Positions 15,688 through 25,310 are shown, counted from the first letter of the stretch. The stretch: DNA of 40,702 nt from Sulfurivirga sp964427185 (GCA_964427185.1 CAYRSN010000012.1:1-40702), one strand, 5' to 3'. Notes: generated by a model not told the origin, from the sequence alone. A program made the numbers and translations.

Positions 15688-18011
15688 CAATGCTCCTTTG
15701 GCACCAGTACTTTCCGGCTGCCGCTCGATTCCATCGCAGACACCACGCCGGCTTTTTCCATAGCTTCTACAATTCTTGCCGCTCGGTTATAGCCAATACT
15801 GAACTGACGCTGTATCAGCGAAACGGATACCCGTTGCTTTTCAATGACAAACGCTACAGCCGCATCATACAGACTATCCTGCTCGGCATCTCCTCCCTCA
15901 ATCACACCGGCACGCCCCCCTTCATCACCCTGCTGAGCATGAATGTCCAGATATTGCGGTGCGCCTTGGCGCTTCACAAACTCCACCACCCGATGCACCT
16001 CGTCATCCGATACAAATGCCCCATGTACCCGCAGTGGCGCACTGGTGCCCGGTGGAAGATACAGCATATCCCCCTGCCCCAACAGGTGTTCAGCGCCCAT
16101 CTGATCCAGAATCGTACGTGAGTCTACTTTGGAAGACACCTGAAACGAGATCCGAGTAGGAATGTTCGCCTTGATCAGGCCGGTAATCACATTGACTGAT
16201 GGGCGCTGAGTGGCCAGAATCAGGTGAATCCCAGCAGCACGCGCTTTTTGTGCCAAACGTGCAATCAGCTCTTCGACCTTTTTTCCCACCACCATGATCA
16301 TATCGGCAAATTCATCAATCACCACCACAATATACGGCAAAGGTGTCAGAGTCGGCGCTTCTTCGCTCAGCTCATGCCCAAAGTTGGGATCCGGCTTCCA
16401 TAGCGGATCGACAATTGGCGCTCCTTTATCAATAGCTGCCTGTACTTTTTCATTAAAGCCCGTAATATTACGGACACCGAGCTTAGCCATCAGCTGATAG
16501 CGCCGATCCATTTCGGACACACACCAACGCAAAGCGTTTGCCGCATCGTTCATATCTGTCACCACTGGCGTCAGAAGATGTGGAATATCCTCATACACGG
16601 ACAGCTCCAGCATTTTAGGATCCACCATAATCAGGCGTACCTGATCAGGTGTTGCTTTATACAGCAGTGACAGAATCATGGAGTTAATCCCCACTGATTT
16701 ACCCGAGCCTGTGGTACCGGCCACCAGCAGATGGGGCATTTTTGCCAAATCAGCCACCACAGGCGAGCCGGCAATATCTTTCCCCAGTGCCAAGGTTAAA
16801 GGAGAGGCCGCCTGCACAAAATTCTCCGCCGTAATAATCTCTCGCAACGCAATCAGCTCCCGCTTCAGATTAGGAATCTCAATCCCCACCGTCGATTTGC
16901 CTGGAATGACTTCCACCACTCGCACGGATGGCACAGACAAAGCTCGCGCCAGATCTTTCGCCAGGCTACTGATTTGTGAGACCTTCACCCCGGCTGCCGG
17001 CAAGATCTCAAAACGAGTCACCACCGGCCCTGGCTGAACTGTTTCCACCGTCGCCTTTACCCCGAAATCCGCCAGATTCTTTTCCAGCAGTGTTGCCATG
17101 GCTTTTAGCATGTCCTCACTGTAGCCGGCTTCCCTTGGAGGCGGCGGATCCAGCAAATCCGGCCCAGGCAATGCAGCGTTTTCCGAATCAAACACTGCCG
17201 CCTGTACCTGCGTATGGGTTTTCACCTGCACATTTGAGTCCGCAGCAGGTGAAGCTGCAGTCCGAGGTTTTTTTAATTTTTCACGGAAGATATTTAAAGC
17301 CGGACGCGGCTTGGACGTTTCTTGCAATGAGGGACGCTCGGAAGACCCAGAAGACAAAGGCGGCTGTAAGCCAGTTTTTTTGAAAAGCTTGTTTTTTTGC
17401 TTGGCAACTTTTTCCCATACAGACCAGAAAACGCTGCCGGTCTGTTCAAATATCCACAGCCAGCTTTTACCAATGATCAGTGAAAAAGAAAGAAAAAAGA
17501 AAAATAACAGCACCAGGGTAGCAGCCAGTAAATCCAGCACATCCACCATGCTCTGTCCAATGGCGTATCCAATCACCCCTCCCGCAGAGTGCGGCAGCGT
17601 CAGTCCAAAAACAGACGGCGTCATAAACAGCGCGCTTAAAGCACTGCCGCTGAGCACCATCAATAACAAGCCCACCGTCCCGCGCAATAAGTGATCCGCC
17701 GTATCCACCGCATCCTTCGCCGTATGAAAGCTACGCCAGGCCACACCCAGCAGTAAAAAAGGCAGGCTGAATGCCCACACGCCCAGCACAAACAGCAGCA
17801 CCGAAGTGAGCCAGGCACCCGTGACACCACCATAATTCTGCACCAACTGCCCCGGTTCAACCGCATGATTGATGCCCGGATCATCCGGATGGTAACTGAA
17901 CAAAATTAAAAACAAAAAAACACTGCCAATCAGTGAGGCCAGCCAGCCTCCTTCTTTCACCACCCAGCTTTTAAGCTCTTCAGCTTGATCTTTTGTCTGA
18001 GACAAGTGCAC
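15687..18011 (-). CDS. ftsK: DNA translocase FtsK
   Basis: FtsK pumps chromosomal DNA at the division septum and activates XerCD recombination at dif. The 774-residue protein begins with four to five membrane segments (about 25-200) and a short Pro/Ser/Lys-rich linker (about 205-300), much shorter than in E. coli. The alpha and beta motor domains follow, with Walker A AGTTGSGKSVGIN near residue 430 and Walker B YIVVVIDEFADMI. A winged-helix gamma domain that reads KOPS ends the protein (SVSLIQRQFSIGYNRAARIVE). The GTG start at 18011 has AGAG six bases upstream; TTG at 18005 has better-spaced GGAG and is a real alternative. It heads the operon to serS. Confidence 0.95.
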   Translation of the reverse strand: MHLSQTKDQAEELKSWVVKEGGWLASLIGSVFLFLILFSYHPDDPGINHAVEPGQLVQNYGGVTGAWLTSVLLFVLGVWAFSLPFLLLGVAWRSFHTAKDAVDTADHLLRGTVGLLLMVLSGSALSALFMTPSVFGLTLPHSAGGVIGYAIGQSMVDVLDLLAATLVLLFFFFLSFSLIIGKSWLWIFEQTGSVFWSVWEKVAKQKNKLFKKTGLQPPLSSGSSERPSLQETSKPRPALNIFREKLKKPRTAASPAADSNVQVKTHTQVQAAVFDSENAALPGPDLLDPPPPREAGYSEDMLKAMATLLEKNLADFGVKATVETVQPGPVVTRFEILPAAGVKVSQISSLAKDLARALSVPSVRVVEVIPGKSTVGIEIPNLKRELIALREIITAENFVQAASPLTLALGKDIAGSPVVADLAKMPHLLVAGTTGSGKSVGINSMILSLLYKATPDQVRLIMVDPKMLELSVYEDIPHLLTPVVTDMNDAANALRWCVSEMDRRYQLMAKLGVRNITGFNEKVQAAIDKGAPIVDPLWKPDPNFGHELSEEAPTLTPLPYIVVVIDEFADMIMVVGKKVEELIARLAQKARAAGIHLILATQRPSVNVITGLIKANIPTRISFQVSSKVDSRTILDQMGAEHLLGQGDMLYLPPGTSAPLRVHGAFVSDDEVHRVVEFVKRQGAPQYLDIHAQQGDEGGRAGVIEGGDAEQDSLYDAAVAFVIEKQRVSVSLIQRQFSIGYNRAARIVEAMEKAGVVSAMESSGSRKVLVPKEH

Positions 18012-18127
18012 GCTCCGCTCTAAACTGCTACCATGATAGAATTAACAAACACTAAGAAATTACTGCCAAGCAATAGCATTAAGCTATTAAGTTAACTAAA
18101 AATTCTAACACAGAGAGGAAGCTTTCC

Positions 18128-19075
18128 ATGGAAACACAGCACAGAAAACTTATTATCCTGGGCTCCGGCCCTGCAGGCTATACCGCCGCCGTCTATGCTG
18201 CCCGCGCCAACCTGAAGCCGACCATTATCACCGGCATGCAGCAAGGTGGACAGCTGATGACCACTACCGACGTGGACAACTGGCCTGGCGAACCTGAGGG
18301 CGTTCAAGGTCCTGAACTGATGGAGCGTATGCGCAAACACGCTGAAAAATATGGCACAGAGATGATTTTTGACCATATTAAAGCGGCTGACTTAAGCCAG
18401 CGCCCTTTTCGACTCACAGGCGATGCGGGGGAATATACCTGTGATGCGCTGATTATTGCCACGGGGGCTTCAGCCAAATACCTGGGGCTGCCTTCTGAAG
18501 AGAAGTTCAAAGGGAAAGGCGTTTCTGCCTGTGCTACCTGCGATGGATTCTTCTACCGTGGACAGCGTGTCGCCGTGGTCGGCGGAGGCAATACTGCCGT
18601 GGAGGAAGCTCTGTATCTGGCTAATATTGCATCAGAAGTCGTGCTGATTCACCGCCGTGACACATTCCGTGCGGAAAAGATCCTCGTTGATCACCTGATG
18701 CACAAAGTCGAAGAGGGCAAAATCAAACTGGAACTGCATCAGGAAATCGATGAAATTCTGGGCAATGAACAAGGCGTAACCGGTGTGCGCACCAAAAACA
18801 CACACTCCGGTGAGACAAAAGAAATTGAAGTGATGGGAGTCTTCATCGCCATCGGCCACCACCCTAATACAGACATGTTCCAAGGGCAGCTGGACATGGA
18901 AAACGGCTATATCAAGGTGAAAAGCGGCCTGCATGGTGATGCCACGGCCACAAGCGTACCCGGTGTCTTTGCCGCAGGAGATGTCATGGATCAGCACTAT
19001 AAGCAGGCGATCACTTCCGCAGGTGCAGGATGCATGGCCGCACTGGACGCAGAGAAATTTCTGGACAACCTGTAA
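18128..19075 (+). CDS. trxB: Thioredoxin reductase
   Basis: TrxB reduces thioredoxin with NADPH through FAD and a redox disulfide. The 315-residue protein has the FAD-binding GSGPAGYTAAVYAARA near the N-terminus, the active-site CATC at residues 135-138 followed by DGFF, the NADPH motif VVGGGNTAVEEALYLA, and the C-terminal FAD motif GVFAAGDVMD. GAGGAAG precedes the ATG. It diverges from ftsK over a 116-base gap and ends at a strong bidirectional terminator shared with htpG. No thioredoxin gene is adjacent. Confidence 0.95.
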   Translation: METQHRKLIILGSGPAGYTAAVYAARANLKPTIITGMQQGGQLMTTTDVDNWPGEPEGVQGPELMERMRKHAEKYGTEMIFDHIKAADLSQRPFRLTGDAGEYTCDALIIATGASAKYLGLPSEEKFKGKGVSACATCDGFFYRGQRVAVVGGGNTAVEEALYLANIASEVVLIHRRDTFRAEKILVDHLMHKVEEGKIKLELHQEIDEILGNEQGVTGVRTKNTHSGETKEIEVMGVFIAIGHHPNTDMFQGQLDMENGYIKVKSGLHGDATATSVPGVFAAGDVMDQHYKQAITSAGAGCMAALDAEKFLDNL

Positions 19076-19080
19076 AAACA

Positions 19081-19105
19081 AAACCCCCTTTAAAAAGGGG
19101 GTTTT
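19081..19105. terminator. Bidirectional terminator between trxB and htpG
   Basis: AAACCCCCTTT and AAAGGGGG arms form a GC-rich stem with T-rich flanks on both strands: TTTT at 19102-19105 on plus, AAA at 19081-19083 read as TTT on minus. It lies six bases after the trxB stop and 25 bases beyond the htpG stop. Confidence 0.85.
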
Positions 19106-19130
19106 GCTTCGCTGTTCTGACGCACTCAGG

Positions 19131-21002
19131 TTACAACAGCTCAGCCAACAGGCGGTTTAGACGCTTCACAAAAGCCGCTGGATCTTCCAAAGCCTGGCCT
19201 TCTGCAAGCGCTGCCTGCTCTAACAGCAAGCTTCCCCACTCTTGCAGTTTTTCATCCTCACTGACTGCCTCCAGCTTTTTAATCACAGGGTGTGCAGGGT
19301 TAAGCTCCAGCACCATTTTCTGTTTTGGCACTGCCTGCCCCATCTGTTTAAGCATCTGCACCATATGAGGACTGAGGCCGTTTTCAGGCGGCACAATACG
19401 CGCTGGTGAATCTACCAATGCAGCCGTTATGCGTACATCTTCTACCTCATCTTTCAGCAGCTTTTTCAGTTTTTTGACCAGCGTCTGCGCCGCTTTTTGC
19501 GTCTGCTCATCCAACGCCGCCTCATTGGCTTTAAGCGCTGCTTGGGTCACAGGTTTCAGCGGCTTGCCTTCATACTCATGCAAGTGTGCGACAACCCATT
19601 CATCAATGCGATCATACATCAACAGCACTTCAACACCCTGTTTGCGGAACGCTTCCAGATGCGGGCTGTTTTTCGCCGCTGCAAAGCTATCTGCCACAAT
19701 GTAATAAATAGCCTCCTGATCCGGCTGCATACGCGCAATATACTCATCCAGACTGGTGCGCTGTTCAGGTTTATCCTCAAAGGTAGAAGCAAAACGCAAC
19801 AGGCGGGCAATCTTCGCCTGATTGGAAAGATCCTCCACAATGCCTTCTTTCAGTACTTGACCAAAGGCGTCCCAGAATGTCCCATACTTTTCAGCATCGT
19901 CTTGACTGAGCTTGTTCAGGTGGTCAAGAATACGTTTTGTCGAAGCATTGCGAATCTTGCGCACCACCTGGTTATCCTGAAGAATCTCACGGGAAACATT
20001 CAATGGCAGATCGTTTGAATCAATAATGCCGCGCACAAAGCGCAAATAAGGCGGCAGCAGATGTTCCGCATCATCCATGATAAAGACCCGTTTCACATAC
20101 AGCTTCACACCGTAACGGCGCTCGCGGTCATACAGGTCAAAAGGCGGCACCTTTGGCAGGTAAAACAAACTGGTATATTCCAATGTGCCTTCTACACGGT
20201 TATGCAGCCAGCTGAGCGGAGCCTCGAAATCATGAAAGGTCTGTTTATAAAAGTTAATATACTCATCATCGCTCAGCTTGGATTTCGGCTCCAGCCAAAG
20301 TGCTGTCGCTTTATTAACCTGCTCCCACTCATCCAGCAATACGGTTTTCTCGTCCTTGATCTCCTCTTTTGGCATGAAAATCGGAAAGCTGATGTGATCG
20401 GAGTAGGTGCGGATGATTTCTCTCAGCTTGTGTCCATCCAAGTACGCCTGCGCACTCTCTTTTAAGTGCAAAGTAATGCGGGTGCCTTTCTGTGATTTTT
20501 CAATCGACTCCAGCGTATAGGCGCCCTGCCCATCTGAACACCAACGTACACCTTCATCCGGCGCATGTCCGGCACGACGTGTTTCCAGCACTACTTTATC
20601 CGCTACGATAAATGCCGCATAAAATCCAACCCCAAACTGACCAATTAACGCACTGTCCTTTTTCTGATCGCCACTGAGCTGAGACAGAAAAGCCTTAGTG
20701 CCGGAATTGGCAATGGTGCCAATATTTTCAATCACCTCATCCCGCGTCATACCGATGCCGTTATCTTCCACAGTCACGGTCTTGGCCTCTGGATCATAAC
20801 TGACCCGGATGGCCAGCTCTGAGTCACCCTCATAGAGTGCATCATTAGAAATAGCCTCAAAACGCAATTTATCCAATGCATCCGAAGCATTAGAAACCAG
20901 CTCTCGCAGAAAAATATCCTGATTGGAATACAGGGCATTGATCACCAGGTTCAATACCTGACTCACTTCCGCTTGGAAAGCATGTGTTTCAAGCTGCGCC
21001 AT
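19131..21002 (-). CDS. htpG: Molecular chaperone HtpG (Hsp90)
   Basis: HtpG is the bacterial Hsp90, an ATP-driven dimeric chaperone for stress-damaged proteins. The 623-residue protein matches E. coli HtpG (624). It has the GHKL ATPase motifs [39 protein letters not shown] and [11 protein letters not shown] in the N-terminal domain. The middle domain follows ([36 protein letters not shown]), then the C-terminal dimerisation domain. AGGAG precedes the ATG. A well-formed sigma-32 promoter lies just upstream, so it is a separate heat-shock transcript even though it follows tadA on the same strand. Confidence 0.97.
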
Positions 21003-21037
21003 GGTGTTCTCCTCTCATTTAAAAGTTCGATTCTCAT

Positions 21038-21065
21038 AGATGGGGACAGAAGATCAAGATTCAAG
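21038..21065 (-). promoter_or_regulatory. Heat-shock sigma-32 (RpoH) promoter of htpG
   Basis: On the minus strand CTTGAAT (21065-21059) and CCCCATCT (21045-21038) are separated by 13 bases. This fits the sigma-32 consensus CTTGAAA-N13-15-CCCCATNT at nearly every position. The expected start is near 21031, giving a leader of about 28 bases that contains the AGGAG site. The -35 element begins about 16 bases after the tadA stop. Confidence 0.88.
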
Positions 21066-21081
21066 CAGGCAGAGGTCTGCT

Positions 21082-21624
21082 TCAACGCCTGACTTGAAAA
21101 AAGGCTTTCAACTGCTGTTGTGCAGCCTGTGCACAGAGGCCGGAGACTACTTGAATTCTATGATTCATCAGTGAAGAGCGGCATAAATTAAACACACTGC
21201 CACAAGCGCCTACGCGTGCATCCGAAGCCGCATAGACCACTCGCTGCACACGCGCATGCACCAGTGCACCTGCACACATGGGACATGGCTCCAATGTGAC
21301 ATACAGGGTCGTATTCAACAGGCGATAGTTTTGCAGCACCTGTCCAGCCTGACGCAGTGCCATCACTTCCGCATGCGCCGTCGGATCCTGCAAGGCAATC
21401 ATCTGATTCCAGCCCCAACCCACCCGCTGCTGCTGGCTGACAATCACCGCACCAACCGGTACCTCTCCCTGCCGCTGAGCATATGCTGCCAGCTGCAAGG
21501 CCTGCTGCATCCAGAACTGATCTTGCAAATCAGAAGAAAGCTCTGCCGGACAGGTGTCCGGCAGGGTTTCCAGCTCAGAATCATTCCCACTCAATAGTGG
21601 CAGGCGGCTTGCTGGAGATGTCAT
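21082..21624 (-). CDS. tadA: tRNA-specific adenosine deaminase
   Basis: TadA converts adenosine 34 to inosine in the tRNA-Arg anticodon, allowing wobble reading. The zinc-deaminase motifs are clear: TAHAEVMALRQ (ligand His and catalytic Glu) and TLEPCPMCAGA (two ligand Cys). The conserved EVPVGAVIV, MNHRIQVVSG and FFQVRR ends are also present. The start is uncertain. ATG 21624 lies 44 bases inside guaA and adds about 38 residues before the usual family start; TTG codons at 21594 and closer to the FWMQQAL helix are alternatives. The N-terminal stretch overlaps a hairpin at 21543-21564. It is the third gene of guaB-guaA-tadA. Confidence 0.9.
   Translation of the reverse strand: MTSPASRLPLLSGNDSELETLPDTCPAELSSDLQDQFWMQQALQLAAYAQRQGEVPVGAVIVSQQQRVGWGWNQMIALQDPTAHAEVMALRQAGQVLQNYRLLNTTLYVTLEPCPMCAGALVHARVQRVVYAASDARVGACGSVFNLCRSSLMNHRIQVVSGLCAQAAQQQLKAFFQVRR
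21543..21564 (-). terminator. Hairpin after guaA, inside the tadA 5' region
   Basis: CTGCCGGAC and GTCCGGCAG form a perfect 9-bp stem with a 4-base loop, starting 16 bases after the guaA stop. On the minus strand it is followed by AGCTTTCTTCT, a weak U-rich tail. It could end or attenuate the guaBA transcript ahead of tadA, and it may mean tadA starts later than 21624. Confidence 0.5.
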
Positions 21625-23155
21625 ATACCACTCTGGAAATACGCGGAATTTCGTTAATAATACGCGTAGAGACACGCTCCAGAAACTCATAAGGCAAATG
21701 CGCCCAGCGTGCCGTCATAAAGTCGATGGTTTCTACCGCTCGCAATGCGATCACATAATCATAACGGCGGGCATCTCCGACAACACCGACAGACTTAACA
21801 GGCAGAAACACCGCAAAAGCCTGCGAGGTTTTGTCATATAAATCCGCTGCGCGCAGCTCTTCTATAAAGATGTGATCGGCCAGACGCAGAATATCTGCAT
21901 ACTCTGGTTTGACCTCTCCCAGAATACGCACACCCAGCCCCGGCCCGGGGAAAGGATGACGGTAAACCATCTCATAAGGCAATCCCAGCTCCACCCCCAG
22001 CTTGCGCACCTCATCTTTAAACAGCTCACGCAGTGGCTCCAGCAGCTTCAGGTTCATCTCTTCCGGCAACCCGCCCACATTGTGGTGGGATTTAATCACC
22101 TTGGCCTTGCCTGTTTTTGAGCCGGCAGATTCAATCACATCCGGATAAATGGTCCCCTGTGCCAACCATTTCACATTGGTCAGCTTAGATGCCTCTTCAT
22201 CAAACACCTCAATAAAAGTATGGCCGATAATCTTGCGTTTTTCTTCCGGGTCCGTCACGCCCTGCAGGCGCGAGAAAAAACGCTCACGGGCATCGACACG
22301 GATCACATTTACGCCCATGTTGCGCGCAAACATGGCCATTACCTGATCCCCCTCCTCATGGCGCAACAACCCATGATCCACAAACACACAGGTCAACTGC
22401 TTGCCGATCGCCTTATGTAATAAGGCTGCCACCACGGAAGAGTCCACACCACCGGAAAGCCCCAGCAGTACTTCATCCTGCCCCACTTGAGCACGAATAC
22501 GGGCAATACTGTCCTGAATAATGTTTTCTGTCGTCCATAGCTTGCGACAACCGGCTATTTCCACCACAAAACGTTCAAGAATCCTGGCACCCTGTTTGGT
22601 ATGCGTCACCTCCGGGTGAAACTGGACACCGTACCACTGCTTCTCCACATTCGCCATGCCGGCAATCGGGCAGGTTTCATTACTGGCCATCAGGATGAAG
22701 CCTTCCGGCATTTCCGCGACCCGGTCACCATGAGACATCCATACATCCAGAATGCCATAGCCTTCCGGTGTCACATGGTCTTCAATATCCCTTAAAAGCG
22801 GCGTATGGCCATGTGCCCGCACCTGCGCAAATCCATACTCATGGGTATCCGCATGAATCACTTTACCGCCCAGCTGCTCCGCCATGGTCTGCATACCGTA
22901 ACAAATCCCCAGAATGGGCACCCCAGCTTCAAATACGGCCTGAGGTGCGCGGGGCGCATCCTCACCTGTTGCACTTTCCGGCCCGCCGGAAAGAATAATT
23001 GCCTTGGCATTAAAAGCTCGCACCGCCTCATCGCCAATGTCCCAGGGCAGAATCTCACAATACACGCCAATTTCACGTACCCGGCGTCCAATCAGTTGGG
23101 TATATTGCGATCCAAAATCCAGAATAAGAACCTTGTCCTGATGAATGTCTTGCAT
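21581..23155 (-). CDS. guaA: GMP synthase (glutamine-hydrolysing)
   Basis: GuaA aminates XMP to GMP, the last step of guanine nucleotide synthesis. The 524-residue protein has an N-terminal class I glutamine amidotransferase with catalytic Cys85 in GICYGMQ and the FHPEVTH His/Glu pair. The ATP pyrophosphatase P-loop is LGLSGGVDSSVVAALL, and the dimerisation domain ends in PPATIEWE, the typical GuaA terminus. It follows guaB by 62 bases that contain a terminator-like hairpin. AGGAG precedes the ATG. It overlaps the likely start of tadA. Confidence 0.97.
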   Translation of the reverse strand: MQDIHQDKVLILDFGSQYTQLIGRRVREIGVYCEILPWDIGDEAVRAFNAKAIILSGGPESATGEDAPRAPQAVFEAGVPILGICYGMQTMAEQLGGKVIHADTHEYGFAQVRAHGHTPLLRDIEDHVTPEGYGILDVWMSHGDRVAEMPEGFILMASNETCPIAGMANVEKQWYGVQFHPEVTHTKQGARILERFVVEIAGCRKLWTTENIIQDSIARIRAQVGQDEVLLGLSGGVDSSVVAALLHKAIGKQLTCVFVDHGLLRHEEGDQVMAMFARNMGVNVIRVDARERFFSRLQGVTDPEEKRKIIGHTFIEVFDEEASKLTNVKWLAQGTIYPDVIESAGSKTGKAKVIKSHHNVGGLPEEMNLKLLEPLRELFKDEVRKLGVELGLPYEMVYRHPFPGPGLGVRILGEVKPEYADILRLADHIFIEELRAADLYDKTSQAFAVFLPVKSVGVVGDARRYDYVIALRAVETIDFMTARWAHLPYEFLERVSTRIINEIPRISRVVYDISSKPPATIEWE

Positions 23156-23167
23156 AGCGGTGCTCCT

Positions 23168-23195
23168 AAAACAGAAACAGGGGCCTGCGCCCCTG
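23168..23195 (-). terminator. Terminator-like hairpin between guaB and guaA
   Basis: On the minus strand CAGGGGC-GCAG-GCCCCTG (23195-23178) is a perfect 7-bp stem followed directly by TTTCTGTTTT (23177-23168), then the guaA AGGAG site. It looks like an intrinsic terminator placed inside the guaBA operon and may let only part of the transcripts reach guaA. Confidence 0.65.
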
Positions 23196-23217
23196 CAGCT
23201 TGAATGTTAAGTCTAAT

Positions 23218-24681
23218 TTATACGCGGTAATTGGGGGCTTCTTTCGTAATCGTGACATCATGCACGTGGCTTTCAGTAATACCTGCATTGGTAATTCTTA
23301 CGAAAACTGGCTTCGTGCGCATCTGTTCAATATTCTCACAACCGGTATATCCCATACTGGCGCGCAAGCCGCCTGCCAGCTGGTGCACAATCGCACTCAT
23401 CGGCCCCTTGTACGCGACACGACCTTCAATGCCTTCTGGCACCAGCTTATCTTCAGCATTGGTACTCTGGAAATAGCGGTCACTGGAACCCTGTTTCTGC
23501 GCCATCGCACCTAAAGAGCCCATACCCCGATAGGATTTATACGCACGCCCCTGATAATACTCCACTTCACCCGGTGCTTCTTCCGTACCGGCAAACATGC
23601 TGCCCAGCATGACAGCATACCCGCCTGCAGCAATGGCTTTGGCAATATCACCGGAGAAACGAATACCGCCATCGGCAATCAAAGGCACGCCAGTCTCTTT
23701 TAAAGCTTCAGCCACATTGGCAATGGCGCTCAACTGTGGCACCCCCACACCTGCCACAATGCGGGTCGTACAAATAGAGCCCGGGCCGATGCCCACTTTT
23801 ACCGCATCCGCGCCAGCTTTTACCAGATCCAGCGCTGCCTCAGCCGTGGCAATATTACCTCCGATCACCTCCACATCAGGATAATGCTCTTTTACCCAGC
23901 GCACACGATCCAGCACGCCCTGGGAGTGACCGTGTGCCGTATCCACCACAACCACATCTACACCCGCTTCTACCAGCGCCTCGACTCTTGCTTCCGTGCC
24001 AGATCCTGTCCCAACAGCAGCGCCTACCAGCAGCCGACCTGCTTCATCTTTCGCAGCATTAGGGTGCTCTGTCTCTTTCAGCATATCTGTCAGCGTAATC
24101 ATGCCTTTCAGATTAAAGGCATCATCCACTACCAGCACCCGCTCAATACGGTGCTCATGCATCAGCTTGCGAATGCGCCCTTCTGATGCCCCTTCCTGAA
24201 CAGTGACCAGTTTCTCCTGTGGAGTCATCACGGTAGTAATAGGCTGAGTCACATCTTTCACAAAGCGCAAATCTCGGCTGGTCACCAGACCATAGAGCTT
24301 ACCGTCTTTCATCACCGGCACGCTTGAAATATTGTGCTGACGCGTCAGGCCAAGCACTGATTCAATAGAGGCATCCGCTTCCACCGTAATCGGATCGGTC
24401 ACCACACCATGCTCATACTTTTTAACCTTTCTGACCTCTTCAGCCTGCTGCTGCACAGTCATGTTTTTATGAATAATGCCAATTCCGCCCTCCTGTGCGA
24501 TGGCAATAGCCAGCCGAGCTTCCGTAACCGTATCCATTGCCGCAGATACAAAGGGCAGGTTCAAACGAATATTTCGTGTCAGCTGCGTGGACAGATCCAC
24601 ATCCGCAGGCAGCACCGTAGAGTGTGCCGGCACCAGTAAAACATCATCAAATGTGTAAGCTTCTTCAATAATCCGCAGCAT
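23218..24681 (-). CDS. guaB: Inosine-5'-monophosphate dehydrogenase
   Basis: GuaB oxidises IMP to XMP with NAD+, the first committed step to GMP. The 487-residue protein is a TIM barrel interrupted by two CBS domains (about 92-205; VTDPITVEADASI and VMTPQEKLVTVQEG). The catalytic loop is GIGPGSICTTRIVAGVG with the nucleophile Cys near residue 300. The flap reads YRGMGSLGAM, and the C-terminal part contains RVAYKGPM. CAGGA lies about eight bases before the ATG. A TTGAAA-15-TAAAAT pair upstream is a weak promoter candidate. It heads guaB-guaA-tadA. Confidence 0.97.
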   Translation of the reverse strand: MLRIIEEAYTFDDVLLVPAHSTVLPADVDLSTQLTRNIRLNLPFVSAAMDTVTEARLAIAIAQEGGIGIIHKNMTVQQQAEEVRKVKKYEHGVVTDPITVEADASIESVLGLTRQHNISSVPVMKDGKLYGLVTSRDLRFVKDVTQPITTVMTPQEKLVTVQEGASEGRIRKLMHEHRIERVLVVDDAFNLKGMITLTDMLKETEHPNAAKDEAGRLLVGAAVGTGSGTEARVEALVEAGVDVVVVDTAHGHSQGVLDRVRWVKEHYPDVEVIGGNIATAEAALDLVKAGADAVKVGIGPGSICTTRIVAGVGVPQLSAIANVAEALKETGVPLIADGGIRFSGDIAKAIAAGGYAVMLGSMFAGTEEAPGEVEYYQGRAYKSYRGMGSLGAMAQKQGSSDRYFQSTNAEDKLVPEGIEGRVAYKGPMSAIVHQLAGGLRASMGYTGCENIEQMRTKPVFVRITNAGITESHVHDVTITKEAPNYRV

Positions 24682-24853
24682 ATTGGCATCCTGTTAAACG
24701 TATTTTATCTTGGAATCAGTTTTTTCAATCCAGCCTGAAAGCAGGGGGGCAATTCACAATATTCCCAATATTTTTCAATCACTTACCTATACAAAGCAAT
24801 AACTTCCCCGGCTGATACAGATCAGTTTGTCAATTAAGACACCATTATAAGGA

Positions 24854-24881
24854 TTGACATAAGCAGGGTAAACTTTATAGT
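24854..24881 (+). promoter_or_regulatory. Sigma-70 promoter of the lipoprotein gene
   Basis: A perfect TTGACA (24854-24859) and TATAGT (24876-24881) are 16 bases apart, placing the start near 24888 and leaving a leader of about 59 bases. The 265-base gap to guaB also holds an inverted repeat CTGAT-ACAG-ATCAG (24812-24825), whose role is unknown. I see nothing else definite in that gap. Confidence 0.75.
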
Positions 24882-24946
24882 GTATTGCAACCGGAAGAAA
24901 ACCGGATCGAACCATAAGCAAAGCTCTGATTTCAGGAGGATGAACA

Positions 24947-25282
24947 ATGAAAAAACTACTGGTAACCGCTGCTGTAGCCGCTACGCTAACCCTGGGTGCC
25001 TGCTCTTCCACCGGCAGCAAAGCGCAGCCGACGACCTATGCGGAAATTACAGAAGCGGCCAAAGCTGCCCATGCAGAAGCTAAAAAACATAAAAACGTGT
25101 GGAAGCAGAAAAAAATGAAGAAACCTTACGTTGAGCACTATCTGGCCAAAGCGGAAGAAGCCAGAAAGCAAGGCAAAGATGCAGAAGCGATGAAATATGC
25201 ACGACTGGCACTTAAAGTCGCTCGCGCGGAAGTAGACCAAATCAACCGCTATGCAGACGAAAAACCCATGTGGGAAAAGTAA
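24947..25282 (+). CDS. Small lipoprotein, possibly SoxXA-binding-protein-like
   Basis: The 111-residue protein has a short signal peptide with a lipobox LGAC, giving a lipidated Cys near residue 19. The mature part is about 90 residues, rich in Ala, Lys and Glu and almost entirely helical (EAAKAAHAEAKKHKNVWKQ; LAKAEEARKQGKDAEAMKYA), with heptad-like spacing. This pattern, a helix with an Ala-Lys repeat and a conserved Trp, resembles the small SoxXA-binding (SoxK) lipoproteins and the DUF4398-type envelope helical proteins. That match is from memory of the pattern, not an alignment. GGAGG precedes the ATG, a strong promoter lies upstream and a long-stem terminator downstream, so it is a single-gene transcript that is probably well expressed. 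It could equally be a general envelope lipoprotein. Confidence 0.8.
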   Translation: MKKLLVTAAVAATLTLGACSSTGSKAQPTTYAEITEAAKAAHAEAKKHKNVWKQKKMKKPYVEHYLAKAEEARKQGKDAEAMKYARLALKVARAEVDQINRYADEKPMWEK

Positions 25283-25310
25283 TCCCCATTTTATTACCAT
25301 ACCTCTCTAT

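Noticed and set aside
24757..24777. Repeated AATATT in the gap upstream of guaB
   Set aside because: Short AT-rich repeats are common in promoters, and there is no second copy or known operator match.
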